Positions 33,929 to 43,266 are shown, counted from the stretch's first letter. The stretch is DNA of 64,000 bases from Anaerolineae bacterium (GCA_019913005.1 JAIOHL010000169.1:59778-123777); one strand, 5' to 3'. The notes: generated from the sequence alone by a model not told the origin. Numbers and translations: made by a program.

Positions 33929-34507
33929 TTGAGACGTGGATTTAAAGCCGACGCCGAGCGACAGGCCCTTGACTTGAGGCAAAGCCTGTCGCTTTCAATT
34001 GCAGTGCCTTTGATCGGTACACAACTTGCCAAGCACCTAGAGGTACTGGTTAGTTCAGCCAATCGTATCCCCAGAATTCCTAATGAAATTAGAGAGCAGC
34101 TTTGGGAGGCAGACAACATGAGTTGGTCTGCTTTTACCATTTCGCATGAACATAAGGGAAAGCGCGTTTTCTATAACCCTACTCATCCTCGTGGTCGCCA
34201 TGAGAGTAATGTAATGCACGAAATCTCACACATCTTATGCAATCATGCTCCTTCTAAATTTGTCACCTTTGAAAATTGTGACTTTTCACTTCGCACTTGT
34301 GATCCAGAACAGGAGGAGGAAGCGGATTGGTTTTCTGGGTGCTTGAAATTACCCCGTGAGAGCTTGATATGGGCAGTCCGCCAGAAAATGGAAAATGAGG
34401 AAATTGCCTCACATTTTGTGACGAGTCTTGAGATGGTCAAATTTCGGCGAAATGTTACTGGGGTTGACCGACAGATACAGCAAGGAAGAAAGCGTTGGCA
34501 GAAGTAA
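33929..34507 (+). CDS. ImmA/IrrE-type metallopeptidase
   Basis: This 192-residue protein carries the zinc motif HEISHILCNH and a downstream EEEADWF, the standard ImmA/IrrE active site. The TTG start at 33929 gives the usual family beginning MRRGFKADAERQALDLR. It probably cleaves the adjacent XRE repressor upon damage or infection, releasing the Ubl operon; the signal is unknown. Confidence 0.85.
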   Translation: MRRGFKADAERQALDLRQSLSLSIAVPLIGTQLAKHLEVLVSSANRIPRIPNEIREQLWEADNMSWSAFTISHEHKGKRVFYNPTHPRGRHESNVMHEISHILCNHAPSKFVTFENCDFSLRTCDPEQEEEADWFSGCLKLPRESLIWAVRQKMENEEIASHFVTSLEMVKFRRNVTGVDRQIQQGRKRWQK

Positions 34508-34944
34508 ATCCCAAGATTGGAACTGACTATAGTTCTTTTTTAGTGGATAGCAAAGGCAATAAATATGAGGTCAGCCTTTTTCGAGACGAGGACTTTTTTG
34601 AGGTGCATATAAGCTGGAAAAACAGTGGTGTTGGTTTGGTTCGATGGTACATTGATGATTCCAACCAGCTAGTGCTGGGTGACATCATCATTTTTGATCC
34701 ACCTCTTATATCCTATAAAAGGATATTATGCTTCATTCCTGTCTGGTATCGAAGAAAGAGTTTTCGCGGGTTAGGGTTAGGATCAGCAATGTTGGAGTTC
34801 GTGATTGCCCAAGCCAAAAACCTAGAGGTAGATGGTATTTGGGGCATAATTGTTCCGGATGACCCTAAGACTCCAAATCTCGCTATTTGGTATCAGCGGC
34901 ATGGTTTTGAAGTTGATGCGAATCGAATCTACCGGAGTATGTAG
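34495..34944 (+). CDS. GNAT-like acetyltransferase
   Basis: This 149-residue protein has the acetyl-CoA loop region SFRGLGLGSAMLEFVIAQAK and a C-terminal IWYQRHGFEVDANRIYRSM typical of GNAT N-acetyltransferases. It starts at TTG overlapping the ImmA gene by 13 bp. Substrate is unknown. It may be a passenger of the regulator operon. Confidence 0.7.
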   Translation: MAEVNPKIGTDYSSFLVDSKGNKYEVSLFRDEDFFEVHISWKNSGVGLVRWYIDDSNQLVLGDIIIFDPPLISYKRILCFIPVWYRRKSFRGLGLGSAMLEFVIAQAKNLEVDGIWGIIVPDDPKTPNLAIWYQRHGFEVDANRIYRSM

Positions 34945-35255
34945 TGGCTTTCTTCGTCAAACCACCGTTTGGCGTCGAAACCAGCTTTTCTCGGAGCTAA
35001 CGGACAATTACTTGGTCGGTCAAGGAGAGGCTTGTACTCGAACCGTTCAAAGACCAAATTCGGGTTTATTTACAACTGAAACTGCATTATCAGTGCCATG
35101 CAGAAACCTATCAATTCCCGACTACAATAGCCTTTAGCCTACAATACGTACAAATATTTTGTACAAGGTGTGACCACGAATAGAGCCAGATAAGCTCTTT
35201 TGAGCTAAATTTTATAACTCCAAATAGCCAGAGTCTGGCTTATTGACGATGTGAA
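34945..35255. other. gene-free interval with hairpins between convergent genes
   Basis: The interval holds AGCTC-TTTT-GAGCT (35193-35206) inside AGCCAGA/TCTGGCT (35184-35190 and 35234-35240), which could end both neighbouring transcripts. The first ~180 bp show no recognisable feature. Confidence 0.45.
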
Positions 35256-35690
35256 TTAGCCAATCCACCCTTTTAGGGAATCCCAATTAACGTTTTCTAT
35301 CCAATACTTGGTCGTTTCCAAAAGATGTTTTTTTGAGGTTTTTAAGTCATCTAGAGTCAGCCACTGGTAATCAACAAATTTCTCACTGTTTAAGTTTATT
35401 GGATCACCTTCCCAATAGACAATGAAGAAGCGTACAAATTCTCTGCAACATTCATGCGAAAAAATATGATGGGCATACTCACCACACCCACCCTTAGAAA
35501 AGAAACCCAGCTCTTGTTCCACAGCCCTAAATACTCCACTAGGGTAGTCCTCTCCGGCTAGCAAATGTTTGCCAATGAATCCCCACTTTCCGAACTCGAG
35601 TTCTTCATCAGAAGTTCGCTGAACGATGAGTATTTTCTTTGCAGTAGGATCAATCAGGGTAAAATGAATAGCTTGATGAAAAAATTGCAT
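35256..35690 (-). CDS. NUDIX-like hydrolase with degenerate box
   Basis: This 144-residue protein has the NUDIX layout: TAKKILIVQRTSDEELEFGKW, then GKHLLAGEDYPSGVFRAVEQELGF. The box reads RAVEQELG where REUXEEXG is expected, losing the first Glu and changing one of the EE pair, so metal binding may be altered. An inactive or specialised member is possible. Confidence 0.7.
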   Translation of the reverse strand: MQFFHQAIHFTLIDPTAKKILIVQRTSDEELEFGKWGFIGKHLLAGEDYPSGVFRAVEQELGFFSKGGCGEYAHHIFSHECCREFVRFFIVYWEGDPINLNSEKFVDYQWLTLDDLKTSKKHLLETTKYWIENVNWDSLKGWIG

Positions 35691-35807
35691 AGATTGATTA
35701 ATTTGGGATCATATCACAGCATAACAAGTTTGTTCCAGAAGTTAGAATATTGATAAATGAGAGCAGCAACAAATTTATGTTACTGCCCATTTGAGCTAAC
35801 GCTCCAA

Positions 35808-36140
35808 TTAGTCTTTGAAGTGGCCTTCTCCAGCTTCAATTGCAATATCTACCCTATATTCCTGATCTTTGTAGTAAAACTTCGCTTGATAGAAGTTGCG
35901 ATTTTCGGCAGCGGAAACATTATGTGCCCTATTTACCGCACTCTCTGCCTTTTCGATTGCCTCTTTAAAGTTTCGATTCCATTCCGAATCGCCGAAGTAT
36001 TCCTTTTCTTTCGCCCACAGAGTTGCCAATCTTTGTAGAGCCTCTTTTTTCGTACAAGGCTCGCTCTCGCTATGATAGGTGACCGAATTTACATTTTGGG
36101 ACCCAACTTGAAGTTGAAAACGAATATCGTATCTAGCCAT
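35808..36140 (-). CDS. hypothetical protein
   Basis: This 110-residue protein starts MARYDIRFQLQVGSQ and has two strands, a long charged helix region (KEALQRLATLWAKEKEYFG) and C-terminal strands. No family is recognised. Confidence 0.6.
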   Translation of the reverse strand: MARYDIRFQLQVGSQNVNSVTYHSESEPCTKKEALQRLATLWAKEKEYFGDSEWNRNFKEAIEKAESAVNRAHNVSAAENRNFYQAKFYYKDQEYRVDIAIEAGEGHFKD

Positions 36141-36304
36141 TTAGATCTCCTATTGAATATCCAACAAATTTGAATCGGTTCTAGAAAAGCGCTCTAAGGT
36201 TTACGCTTGGATCGTAAGTGGCAGCGTCAGGGTTGCTGCTGCCTCGAAAGCAACAAAACAAAACCCGGCAGAAAAACTTCAAATACCATTTTAGGCTGTA
36301 AGTG

Positions 36305-36362
36305 GTTGATTTAAACGACGGTGGGGCGTTTTTTTGGATTTTCCGAAATTTTGTTTGATAGG
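36305..36362 (+). repeat. left copy of a ~58-bp direct repeat
   Basis: This segment (from GTTGATTTAAACG, including GGGGCGTTTTTTT and GATTTTCCGAAATTTT) recurs at 40878-40935 with about 85% identity in the same orientation. The copies are 4.57 kb apart and enclose the VTT, membrane, radical SAM and SH3b genes. Confidence 0.7.
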
Positions 36363-36485
36363 AAAAATATAAATCCTAAATGTGATATAGTTGGTTGAGG
36401 AATGCTAATATATTATTCCTTCTACAGTCAAAGGATGATAATTAATAAGAAAATATAAAGATGACAGTTATGTTAATCTTTATCA

Positions 36486-37058
36486 TTGATTGAAATTGTT
36501 GATAGAAAAGTATTCCATTTGACCTGCAAATTACCAAATGACCCAAAAAGCCGAATAATTTTCTCTTTTCTCGGGATTATTATCACTCTTTTAATTAGCT
36601 TTGCATTGTCCCGCCTCTCTATTAACTTTGAGTCCCTTGCCGCATTAGGGTATCTGGGTATTTTCCTCGCAACGATGCTGGGCAGTGCAACCTTGTTTTT
36701 TCCTGTCCCTCATATTGCAGCGGTTTTTGCGGCTGGAGCGTTTTTTGACCCTGTGGGCGTCGCTGTTGCTGCTGGATTTGGATCAGCCATAGGAGAGTGC
36801 ATCGGTTACTATATTGGATTAAGGTCGGGAGGCGTGGGAAGAGACGCAAAGTGGTATCCAAAGGTAGAGAGTTGGTTCAACAAATATGGAGGATTTGCTA
36901 TTTTTGTTTTAGCAGTAACTCCGAATCCAGTATTTGATTTAGTTGGATTAGTAGCTGGTTTAGCTCGTTTTCCTGTCCTTAAATTCTTTTATATAGTATT
37001 GATCGCAAAATTAATCCGATCATTGATTTTTGCATATCTCGGTTCTCAAATGAGGTAA
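36486..37058 (+). CDS. DedA/VTT-like membrane protein
   Basis: This 190-residue protein has about five hydrophobic segments. LGYLGIFLATMLGSATLFFPVPH, GSAIGECIGYYIGLRSG and NPVFDLVGLVAGLARFPVLKFF match the DedA/VTT family of membrane proteins (lipid or proton-linked transport). It starts with TTG. A conserved Glu sits in GECIGY. Confidence 0.75.
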   Translation: MIEIVDRKVFHLTCKLPNDPKSRIIFSFLGIIITLLISFALSRLSINFESLAALGYLGIFLATMLGSATLFFPVPHIAAVFAAGAFFDPVGVAVAAGFGSAIGECIGYYIGLRSGGVGRDAKWYPKVESWFNKYGGFAIFVLAVTPNPVFDLVGLVAGLARFPVLKFFYIVLIAKLIRSLIFAYLGSQMR

Positions 37059-37078
37059 GTTAGATTTAGGAGACAAAA

Positions 37079-37738
37079 ATGCCAGAGCTTGATTTTTCTG
37101 ACAACGAAGTCCTTTTGTTTTTAGCCTTCGCACTTGCCCCGATCATTAGCACATTTGCGCTAAATCTGTTAACTTTGCTCGGAGAAAAAGAGATTTCACC
37201 AATTATCCCGCAAATTAATGGTTTCTCATTTGGACAGCTGGTGGGAGCGTGGTTTGCTGTGTTAATCGTCAACCAAGAGGGAAAATTTGCTCCTTTGTCG
37301 ACCCTTGGAGGCGCTCTTTACGTGTTTGTTTTGCTGCAAGTCCTCATTGATAAGCAGCAAAAACAGATAACTAAAGACCATGTATGGGGGGTACTCAAGA
37401 ATAGATTTGGTCTATCGCCTGACAGATTGAAGGCAATTCAAGAAATCTCCGATTCACTTATAGAGGCAGATTTCTTTCCGAATTCCTTGTTGAATCAGTT
37501 TAATAACTGGTCGGGACACTCACGTCAGAAGCGGAGAGAACAATTGCTTCAACTAGTCAAAGTTTCCGTTAGAAATACTGCACAAGCCCACACGCAAGGA
37601 GAAATTGACGAGAAAGTTTTTATTGTCCCTATAGAAAAACGTCGAGGGTTAAGAGTAGCTTATTTTCTTGTCACGTCGGCTTCGCTATTAATTTATTTAT
37701 TGGGCGTTGCAGTATTTCTCTCGATATCCTTAACATAG
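37079..37738 (+). CDS. hypothetical membrane protein
   Basis: This 219-residue protein has membrane helices near the N-terminus and one at the C-terminus (VAYFLVTSASLLIYLLGVAVFL) around a charged central domain. No family is recognised. It follows the DedA/VTT-like gene by 20 bp with an AGGAG site, so they form an operon. Confidence 0.6.
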   Translation: MPELDFSDNEVLLFLAFALAPIISTFALNLLTLLGEKEISPIIPQINGFSFGQLVGAWFAVLIVNQEGKFAPLSTLGGALYVFVLLQVLIDKQQKQITKDHVWGVLKNRFGLSPDRLKAIQEISDSLIEADFFPNSLLNQFNNWSGHSRQKRREQLLQLVKVSVRNTAQAHTQGEIDEKVFIVPIEKRRGLRVAYFLVTSASLLIYLLGVAVFLSISLT

Positions 37739-37847
37739 TAAACTTTAGCTATGAATTCGCGTCTGAAGAGTAACTTCTCTGTTGATTTGGTTACATATTG
37801 CAATCCATATTTAGAATTGGGATATTCTTATGAAGATTTAATTTTTT

Positions 37848-39014
37848 ATGCATGAAAAATTTACACCTCACCAAGATGCCTCTTTCAACAATGATGCCTC
37901 TTTGACAATAGAAGAGTCTTGGCTGATTCGTTTGCGTTTTGCCCGATTTATTACGGAGGTTGTCAAGCATAGAGAGGCTATAAGAATAGCTATCTCTCCA
38001 TCGGAAAAATTAAGGTATATAAACTGGTACCTTCAGCATGGATGCGATTTGTCGTGCCATTATTGTCAAGTGCCTAAACAACGAGTGAGTGTAATGGATA
38101 GATCACAACGCATTGCTGCACTGAGCAAGCTTCGCCAGCTATCCGTTAAATATCCCACCATCAGCATTCTCGGCGGAGAACCAACCTTAAGACCTCAATT
38201 GCTTGTTGAAGCAGTACACGATGCAACTGAGGCGGGCTTTTTAGTAAATCTGGTGAGCAATGGTTGGGGACTAACGCCAGAACTGATTACGCAGTTGGGA
38301 GAAGCCGGATTGTACTTTTTAGGGATTTCTGTTGATTGTGATAGTAAAGCACAAAAGTCGAATCTAGAGAAAGCCTTGGTGCATCACACATTCACAAGAC
38401 AGGCTGGGATTATTCCAGTGATTAATACAGTCATTACTCGTGAAACTGATGTCAACGAATTCAAAAAATTTGCGAAAGCGATTATTGATTCAGGTTGTTT
38501 TATCAGCCCTTTAGCATGTTCCCCCGCAGTTCCGCATGGCGTTTTTTCTAGTGCTTCTTCCGATGCTGTCCCTACAAAAGAACAATTGCGGCAAATTGTG
38601 CCTTGGTTGGCACGGCAAAAGCTCAAAACAGGTCGCGTTACAGGTACTTTTAGTTATCTATGGCAATTGTTTCATTCTGGCACAACACAGGCAGGTGAAA
38701 CCCAACTATGGCATTGTTCGAGTAAATTCAGAGCTGAAGGATCAAAAGAAGGTAGGGGATTTTTAACATTAGACTCAGACGGCTTCATTGGCCCTTGTCA
38801 AGAATTCCCACGTTTGGTAAATCTGCTTGAACTTCCAGATGAACATCTGTCGCTTCAATTACTAGATGAGAGTTTTTCTGGTACTACAGAGAAATGCCCG
38901 GGGTGTTTGTATAATTGCTACATTATGGAAGAAGATTTGAAAGGCGCAGCCGCATTGCTGGAGACACCGACTCTTATTCGGATTGCTGATATTCATGGCG
39001 AACGTCGTTCCTAG
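37848..39014 (+). CDS. radical SAM protein with C-terminal Cys cluster
   Basis: This 388-residue protein has the radical SAM motif CDLSCHYC (C66, C70, C73) and ILGGEPTLRP, the GGE motif. The C-terminus has GPCQEF, CPGC and NCY, suggesting a SPASM-like second cluster. No recognisable peptide precursor is adjacent, so the substrate is unknown. It follows the membrane-protein gene by ~110 bp and may be part of that module. Confidence 0.85.
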   Translation: MHEKFTPHQDASFNNDASLTIEESWLIRLRFARFITEVVKHREAIRIAISPSEKLRYINWYLQHGCDLSCHYCQVPKQRVSVMDRSQRIAALSKLRQLSVKYPTISILGGEPTLRPQLLVEAVHDATEAGFLVNLVSNGWGLTPELITQLGEAGLYFLGISVDCDSKAQKSNLEKALVHHTFTRQAGIIPVINTVITRETDVNEFKKFAKAIIDSGCFISPLACSPAVPHGVFSSASSDAVPTKEQLRQIVPWLARQKLKTGRVTGTFSYLWQLFHSGTTQAGETQLWHCSSKFRAEGSKEGRGFLTLDSDGFIGPCQEFPRLVNLLELPDEHLSLQLLDESFSGTTEKCPGCLYNCYIMEEDLKGAAALLETPTLIRIADIHGERRS

Positions 39015-39186
39015 ATTTAGAAGAAATTCTAGCCTGATCCCGATTGGTGGGCTATCCCTCATTTATCATAATGAAAAAAAACCATAGAATCCCCAAAAAC
39101 CCCACCAGCATCATTAAATAAAAGATAAATTTTTGGAAATTTTCATTGACGACAGAAAATTTCTTGAATGACTGTATATTGAACAT

Positions 39187-39223
39187 CTAAGATAAGATTC
39201 TAACATATCGAATCTTATCTTAG
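39187..39223. repeat. 14-bp perfect inverted repeat between convergent genes
   Basis: CTAAGATAAGATTC and GAATCTTATCTTAG form a 14-bp perfect stem around a 9-base loop. No T-run follows on either strand, so it is not a standard terminator. It may be a protein-binding palindrome or a 3' RNA end stabiliser. Confidence 0.5.
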
Positions 39224-39268
39224 GAAAAATTACCGACTTCTATTTTAACTTTTAATGAGAGCAACTTC

Positions 39269-40708
39269 TCAGCAGGTCGCTTCTACACTCCATAGGAAGT
39301 CCAACCTCCAAAATGGTATTCCCTGTGATGATATTTGTTGACCTATTGCCCATGTGCTATTTATGCCAAATTTCCAGTAATCGCCATCCTCCTGTCTTGA
39401 TTCCAATTGGATGATCTGTCCTTTTCCTAGACCGGATACCACCACACCGAAAAACTTGATTCGTATATGATCGTAGTTCCCATCCCAAGCTCCTCGTGGA
39501 ATTTGGAGGTAAAAGGCTGGATCACCTAATGAATCCCAACCAGCATCGTATGCATGTGCTCTATGGGTGCACCATCTTTGAGGGATTGAGGGAGACGATG
39601 GTGCGTTCGGGGTAGATGGTTGAGGTGAGTTTGGTTGATTTCCGCCAAGTTCTGTATATTGGGATCCTCCACTGACCCAGCCGCTACCACCATTCCAGCG
39701 AACCTCGTACCATCCAGATCGCTCACCAACGTATTCTAAATACATGCCATTTGCAGCACGAGCAACTACTGGAAAACTTGTACTTGCTCCTCTTCGAATA
39801 CTCATTCCCAATGGAGCAACAATTCGTACCCATTGTCCTTGAGGTGGGGTACTGCTTCCAACCAGCGGAGTAGTAGGTGAGGAGGGTTGAACAGGATTGG
39901 GATTTCCAGTGGTTGGATTTGTTGGGTTCGTATTTCCAGTTGTTGGATTGGTATTGCCTGTCGTGGGATTGTTGCCCCCGGTGGTTGGAGGTGCAATGGA
40001 AGTTGGATTAACAGAGGGCGGAGTCGTATTGCCCGTTGAAAAACTGACTGGAACAGAGTGCCCTTGTGAGTCACTGAATGTGTAGTTGTAGCTGCCTGTC
40101 CCATGATGGTAGACCGCATAAGCAAGATACCCGTTGTTATCAGTTGAACCTGCACTGCCTGTCCAGCCAGAATTAACAACTTCCCCAGTGCTACACACTG
40201 TTTCCGAGTAGTTGCTTGTCACGGTGATAGTGCTGTTGGGTGCAAAACCGCTCAGCGCAAACCAGATATACCAGCGGCAATTGCCATCAGGAACGATGTT
40301 CGGGCCGTTTACTGAGGCGTTTCCACCACCGGGGTTATTTCCAACCCCCGTAATAGTCGTACAGCTACTTGCCCCAGCCGACCAATCACCATTGTTCCCA
40401 CCAGCGATTTCAAAACAGATTGTGTGGGAACCAGCCGTGAGTGCCCATGTTTCGCTTTGTTCGGGTGCTCCAGCATCTTCGCCAAAGCCACCCCCATCAA
40501 TGTTGAAACGCGAAGCACGAATACCACCTGCACAGTTGCCACGCCCATAGAGGCTCAAAATCGTTCCCACATTCTGTGAGGGTGAATTGGGGGAAACTGA
40601 GAATGCTTCGACGGTACAATCCGACGCTTGCGCCTCCGAAGTAAATAGCAGCGCAAAAAGTAGTGCCGCTCCCAAAAGAAATGAAGCAAACAAAATTCGA
40701 CGAGCCAC
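39269..40708 (-). CDS. secreted SH3b protein with Pro/Thr/Asn repeats
   Basis: This 479-residue protein has a signal peptide (MARRILFASFLLGAALLFAL, cleavage near AQA), two beta-sandwich-like N-terminal regions, a PTTGN repeat linker (~240-275), an SH3b domain (~295-350; RIVAPLGMSIRRGAS and GWYEVRWNGGSGWVSG) and a C-terminal domain. It is likely extracellular or wall-associated. It lies inside the direct-repeat-bounded segment. Confidence 0.8.
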   Translation of the reverse strand: MARRILFASFLLGAALLFALLFTSEAQASDCTVEAFSVSPNSPSQNVGTILSLYGRGNCAGGIRASRFNIDGGGFGEDAGAPEQSETWALTAGSHTICFEIAGGNNGDWSAGASSCTTITGVGNNPGGGNASVNGPNIVPDGNCRWYIWFALSGFAPNSTITVTSNYSETVCSTGEVVNSGWTGSAGSTDNNGYLAYAVYHHGTGSYNYTFSDSQGHSVPVSFSTGNTTPPSVNPTSIAPPTTGGNNPTTGNTNPTTGNTNPTNPTTGNPNPVQPSSPTTPLVGSSTPPQGQWVRIVAPLGMSIRRGASTSFPVVARAANGMYLEYVGERSGWYEVRWNGGSGWVSGGSQYTELGGNQPNSPQPSTPNAPSSPSIPQRWCTHRAHAYDAGWDSLGDPAFYLQIPRGAWDGNYDHIRIKFFGVVVSGLGKGQIIQLESRQEDGDYWKFGINSTWAIGQQISSQGIPFWRLDFLWSVEATC

Positions 40709-40877
40709 TGCATATGACCTTTCACTAGAGATGTTCTGTTCTTAAGCTGTCATGATTCTCAAACCCTTTAGCAAACAGATATGGCTATCAGATGAGAAAC
40801 CTGTATCTCTTTGCAAAAAGTGGTTACTATATGGTGAATCCTGACCATTTACCTAACCATATTCTAGGAGAGATGCC

Positions 40878-40935
40878 GTTGATTTGAACTGCGGAGGGGC
40901 GTTTTTTCGGATTTTCCGAAATTTTCATTGATTGG
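40878..40935 (+). repeat. right copy of a ~58-bp direct repeat
   Basis: This segment starts GTTGATTTGAACTGCGG and includes GATTTTCCGAAATTTT. It is the second copy of the repeat at 36305 and ends just before the XRE gene. It could be a duplicated promoter/leader or the scar of an insertion event. Confidence 0.7.
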
Positions 40936-40961
40936 ATAGGGAGCAAAAGGACAAACATGGT

Positions 40962-41243
40962 ATGGTTAGTTACAAACCGCCTAACTTGCCCAGTGAAAAT
41001 GATTGCGAATCATTTCGCAAAGTGTTGCGAGAACTTAGAAAAAGAAAAGGCCACAAGCAAGGAATCTTGGCGAAGAAGCTCTATATAGCAACCAGCAAAA
41101 TTAATGAACTAGAACGTAAATCACTCCCACCCAGCTTTGGCATTAAAGACGTCAGTGTACTCGCTGAAGCACTGGGGTGTACACAAGAAGAATATTTCCG
41201 ATTGTTGGCAGCTTATTTGTGTGATAGTTGGTATGGCGAATAG
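40962..41243 (+). CDS. XRE-like helix-turn-helix regulator
   Basis: This ~93-residue protein has an HTH_3-like domain (FRKVLRELRKRKGHKQGILAKKLYIATSKINELERK). The ATG at 40962 has AAGGA upstream; an earlier TTG at 40932 would extend into the repeat. It is followed by the beta-propeller gene by 15 bp, so one transcript is likely. Confidence 0.75.
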   Translation: MVSYKPPNLPSENDCESFRKVLRELRKRKGHKQGILAKKLYIATSKINELERKSLPPSFGIKDVSVLAEALGCTQEEYFRLLAAYLCDSWYGE

Positions 41244-41258
41244 ATAGGGTAGGCACTC

Positions 41259-43022
41259 ATGAGACAATTACGGGATGAAGAAATACGCCTTTTGGCCGCC
41301 CTTCAAGACTTTCAAAAGCACTCTACCGAAGCCAATCGGCAAAAGGTACTGCAATTGCTTGAACGGGTTGAAAAACTCGATACTGAGCCGGGATTTATTG
41401 CTCAGGCTCAAAAAGAATATGCTGCTGAATTAACCTATCGGGGAACATCCTTTCAACCCAATCGAGGACTGTCCCTCTTTACGGTTGTGTCGCAGGTGGC
41501 TCTTATAGCTGCTGTTCTTATATTAGTGTTTTTGGTTCTAAATTTGCAGGATGAGGTGGGATCGCCAACCGAGCCAAAAGCCGACGACGTGCAGGCTACG
41601 GAAATCGAAGTGGCCGCAAGCCCTTTTACCCCTGTCTGCGGAGGCGATGTGCGTCTTCAACCAGAAGTTAGCGAAGGGGACTTTCGACGGGAACTAGGCT
41701 TAACGTCTTTTACAGCCCAAGTCACCGACAGTGGAGTAGTCAGTAACCGTATCCGTGCTGTGACCATAGACGAGCGCGGGGTTTGGTTCGGGTATTATCC
41801 CAACCAAGACGGTCAAAATCCGATCAATGGGATTGGGCAGTATGACCGAGCCACTTGGGAACTGTGTAAGTCTGAAATTGTCCCAATAGGGGAGAATGTC
41901 AATGACATTGCCATTGCCCCTGACGGCAAAGTGTGGGTCGCTACTGATGGATTTGGCGTAGCTGTTTTGGATGAGCAAGGCTGGCATACCTTCACCAGTA
42001 GTCAGGGTCTACCCGACGATCACACCTACTCGATTGTGGTAGATAGCCGCAATGTTGTGTGGGTGGCGACCTATCAGGGTGTTGCTAAATTTGACGGAGA
42101 GGTATGGAGTGTTCCCTACACAGTGCAAGATGGGGACACGATTATCAATAATCATGTCGGGGAAATCGCCTTTCACCCTAATGGTGAAGTCTGGATTGGT
42201 TATCTTGATGCAGGGTTGAGCCGCTTCACTAACGATGGGGAGTGGTTACACTACTCAACAGCCACAAATCCCGACGCCTTAGCAAGTGATAACGTACGTA
42301 ATATTGTCATGGATGGTCAGGGGAATGTTTGGGTAGCCACGTCTGGTGGCGGAGTGAGCAGGTATGACTCCTCGTCTGACCATTGGACAATCTACGACAC
42401 CTCAACGAGTAATTTGCCCAACAATGACATCCATACAATAGCGATTGACAAATATGACCGTGTTTGGGCAGCTACCAATGGCAGTGTAGTTTACTTAGAT
42501 GGTTCTACTTGGCACATATACGCCGAAGTAGAAGCCCTTAGCATTGCTTTTGGACTTCCCTGTGACGAGGAGTGTCCCGAGGCAACATGGAGTGATGAGC
42601 ATGTGTGGCTTGGCACTTTCGCCTTGGGGCTGACCCACAGCCGTATCCCTCAGCCTTCCAAAATCATTGAAGTTGTTTCAGTAGATTACCCACGTACTGT
42701 CCAACCGGGCGAACAATTCAAACCTAGCGTTACCGTCCGCGTATTGCCGGGATACGAGTTAAGACAAGGCGATGGGCTGTTTTATGCGGAATTAGACCCA
42801 GCTAACCTCTTTGGCGCACATGATCGTATTGCGGTCACAAGAACCGTGAGTGCGGGTCAATCCTATGAATTTTTGGATTTCGATAACTCATTCACAGCCC
42901 CCAGCGAACCGGGTACTTATCGCAGCCTTTGGCGAGTTTGGGCCTCTGGGCGCTATGTAGGCGAGCCAATTGTCATTGAATTTACAGTTAGTGAATCAGA
43001 AGCAACGCAAAGTTCCAATTAG
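41259..43022 (+). CDS. membrane-anchored beta-propeller protein with C-terminal Ig-like domain
   Basis: The 587-residue protein has a short cytoplasmic part with helices, one membrane segment (~72-96) and a large extracellular part of propeller blades of the two-component-regulator type, with repeats such as GKVWVATDGFGVAVLD, NVVWVATYQGVAKFDG and GNVWVATSGGGVSRYD. The C-terminus (VDYPRTVQPGEQFKPSVTVRV, then GTYRSLWRVWASG) resembles the NBR1-Ig fold. It may sense or bind a surface ligand. Confidence 0.75.
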   Translation: MRQLRDEEIRLLAALQDFQKHSTEANRQKVLQLLERVEKLDTEPGFIAQAQKEYAAELTYRGTSFQPNRGLSLFTVVSQVALIAAVLILVFLVLNLQDEVGSPTEPKADDVQATEIEVAASPFTPVCGGDVRLQPEVSEGDFRRELGLTSFTAQVTDSGVVSNRIRAVTIDERGVWFGYYPNQDGQNPINGIGQYDRATWELCKSEIVPIGENVNDIAIAPDGKVWVATDGFGVAVLDEQGWHTFTSSQGLPDDHTYSIVVDSRNVVWVATYQGVAKFDGEVWSVPYTVQDGDTIINNHVGEIAFHPNGEVWIGYLDAGLSRFTNDGEWLHYSTATNPDALASDNVRNIVMDGQGNVWVATSGGGVSRYDSSSDHWTIYDTSTSNLPNNDIHTIAIDKYDRVWAATNGSVVYLDGSTWHIYAEVEALSIAFGLPCDEECPEATWSDEHVWLGTFALGLTHSRIPQPSKIIEVVSVDYPRTVQPGEQFKPSVTVRVLPGYELRQGDGLFYAELDPANLFGAHDRIAVTRTVSAGQSYEFLDFDNSFTAPSEPGTYRSLWRVWASGRYVGEPIVIEFTVSESEATQSSN

Positions 43023-43047
43023 AGAGCATGGCCTAGGAGAATGCACC

Positions 43048-43266
43048 ATGAACGGCAAGGCGCAGATGTCCAAAGGTTCTGAGTTTATGGGGCGATCTAC
43101 CCTTAGTCCAGATTTGTTAAAGCGGCTCGCCAAAATTTACGAAATTGCGATTTTGCGGTACAATCAATCTAAATCAACTGAGATGGCAAACGACGCTACT
43201 GCGGACAACAGTAACGCCGTTCTAACCCACAAAGCCGGAAAAAGCGGCGACGGGGCTGATGGCTAA
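43048..43266 (+). CDS. small ORF upstream of the serine recombinase
   Basis: This 72-residue frame starts at ATG 43048 with AGGAG ~10 bp upstream and ends 87 bp before the recombinase. It contains one clear amphipathic helix (LSPDLLKRLAKIYEIAILRYN). A recombination directionality factor often sits here, but no such family is recognised. Confidence 0.5.
   Translation: MNGKAQMSKGSEFMGRSTLSPDLLKRLAKIYEIAILRYNQSKSTEMANDATADNSNAVLTHKAGKSGDGADG

Noticed and set aside
39880..39990. Short tandem repeats as a CRISPR array
   Set aside because: They encode PTTGN peptide repeats in the linker of a secreted protein and have no spacers.
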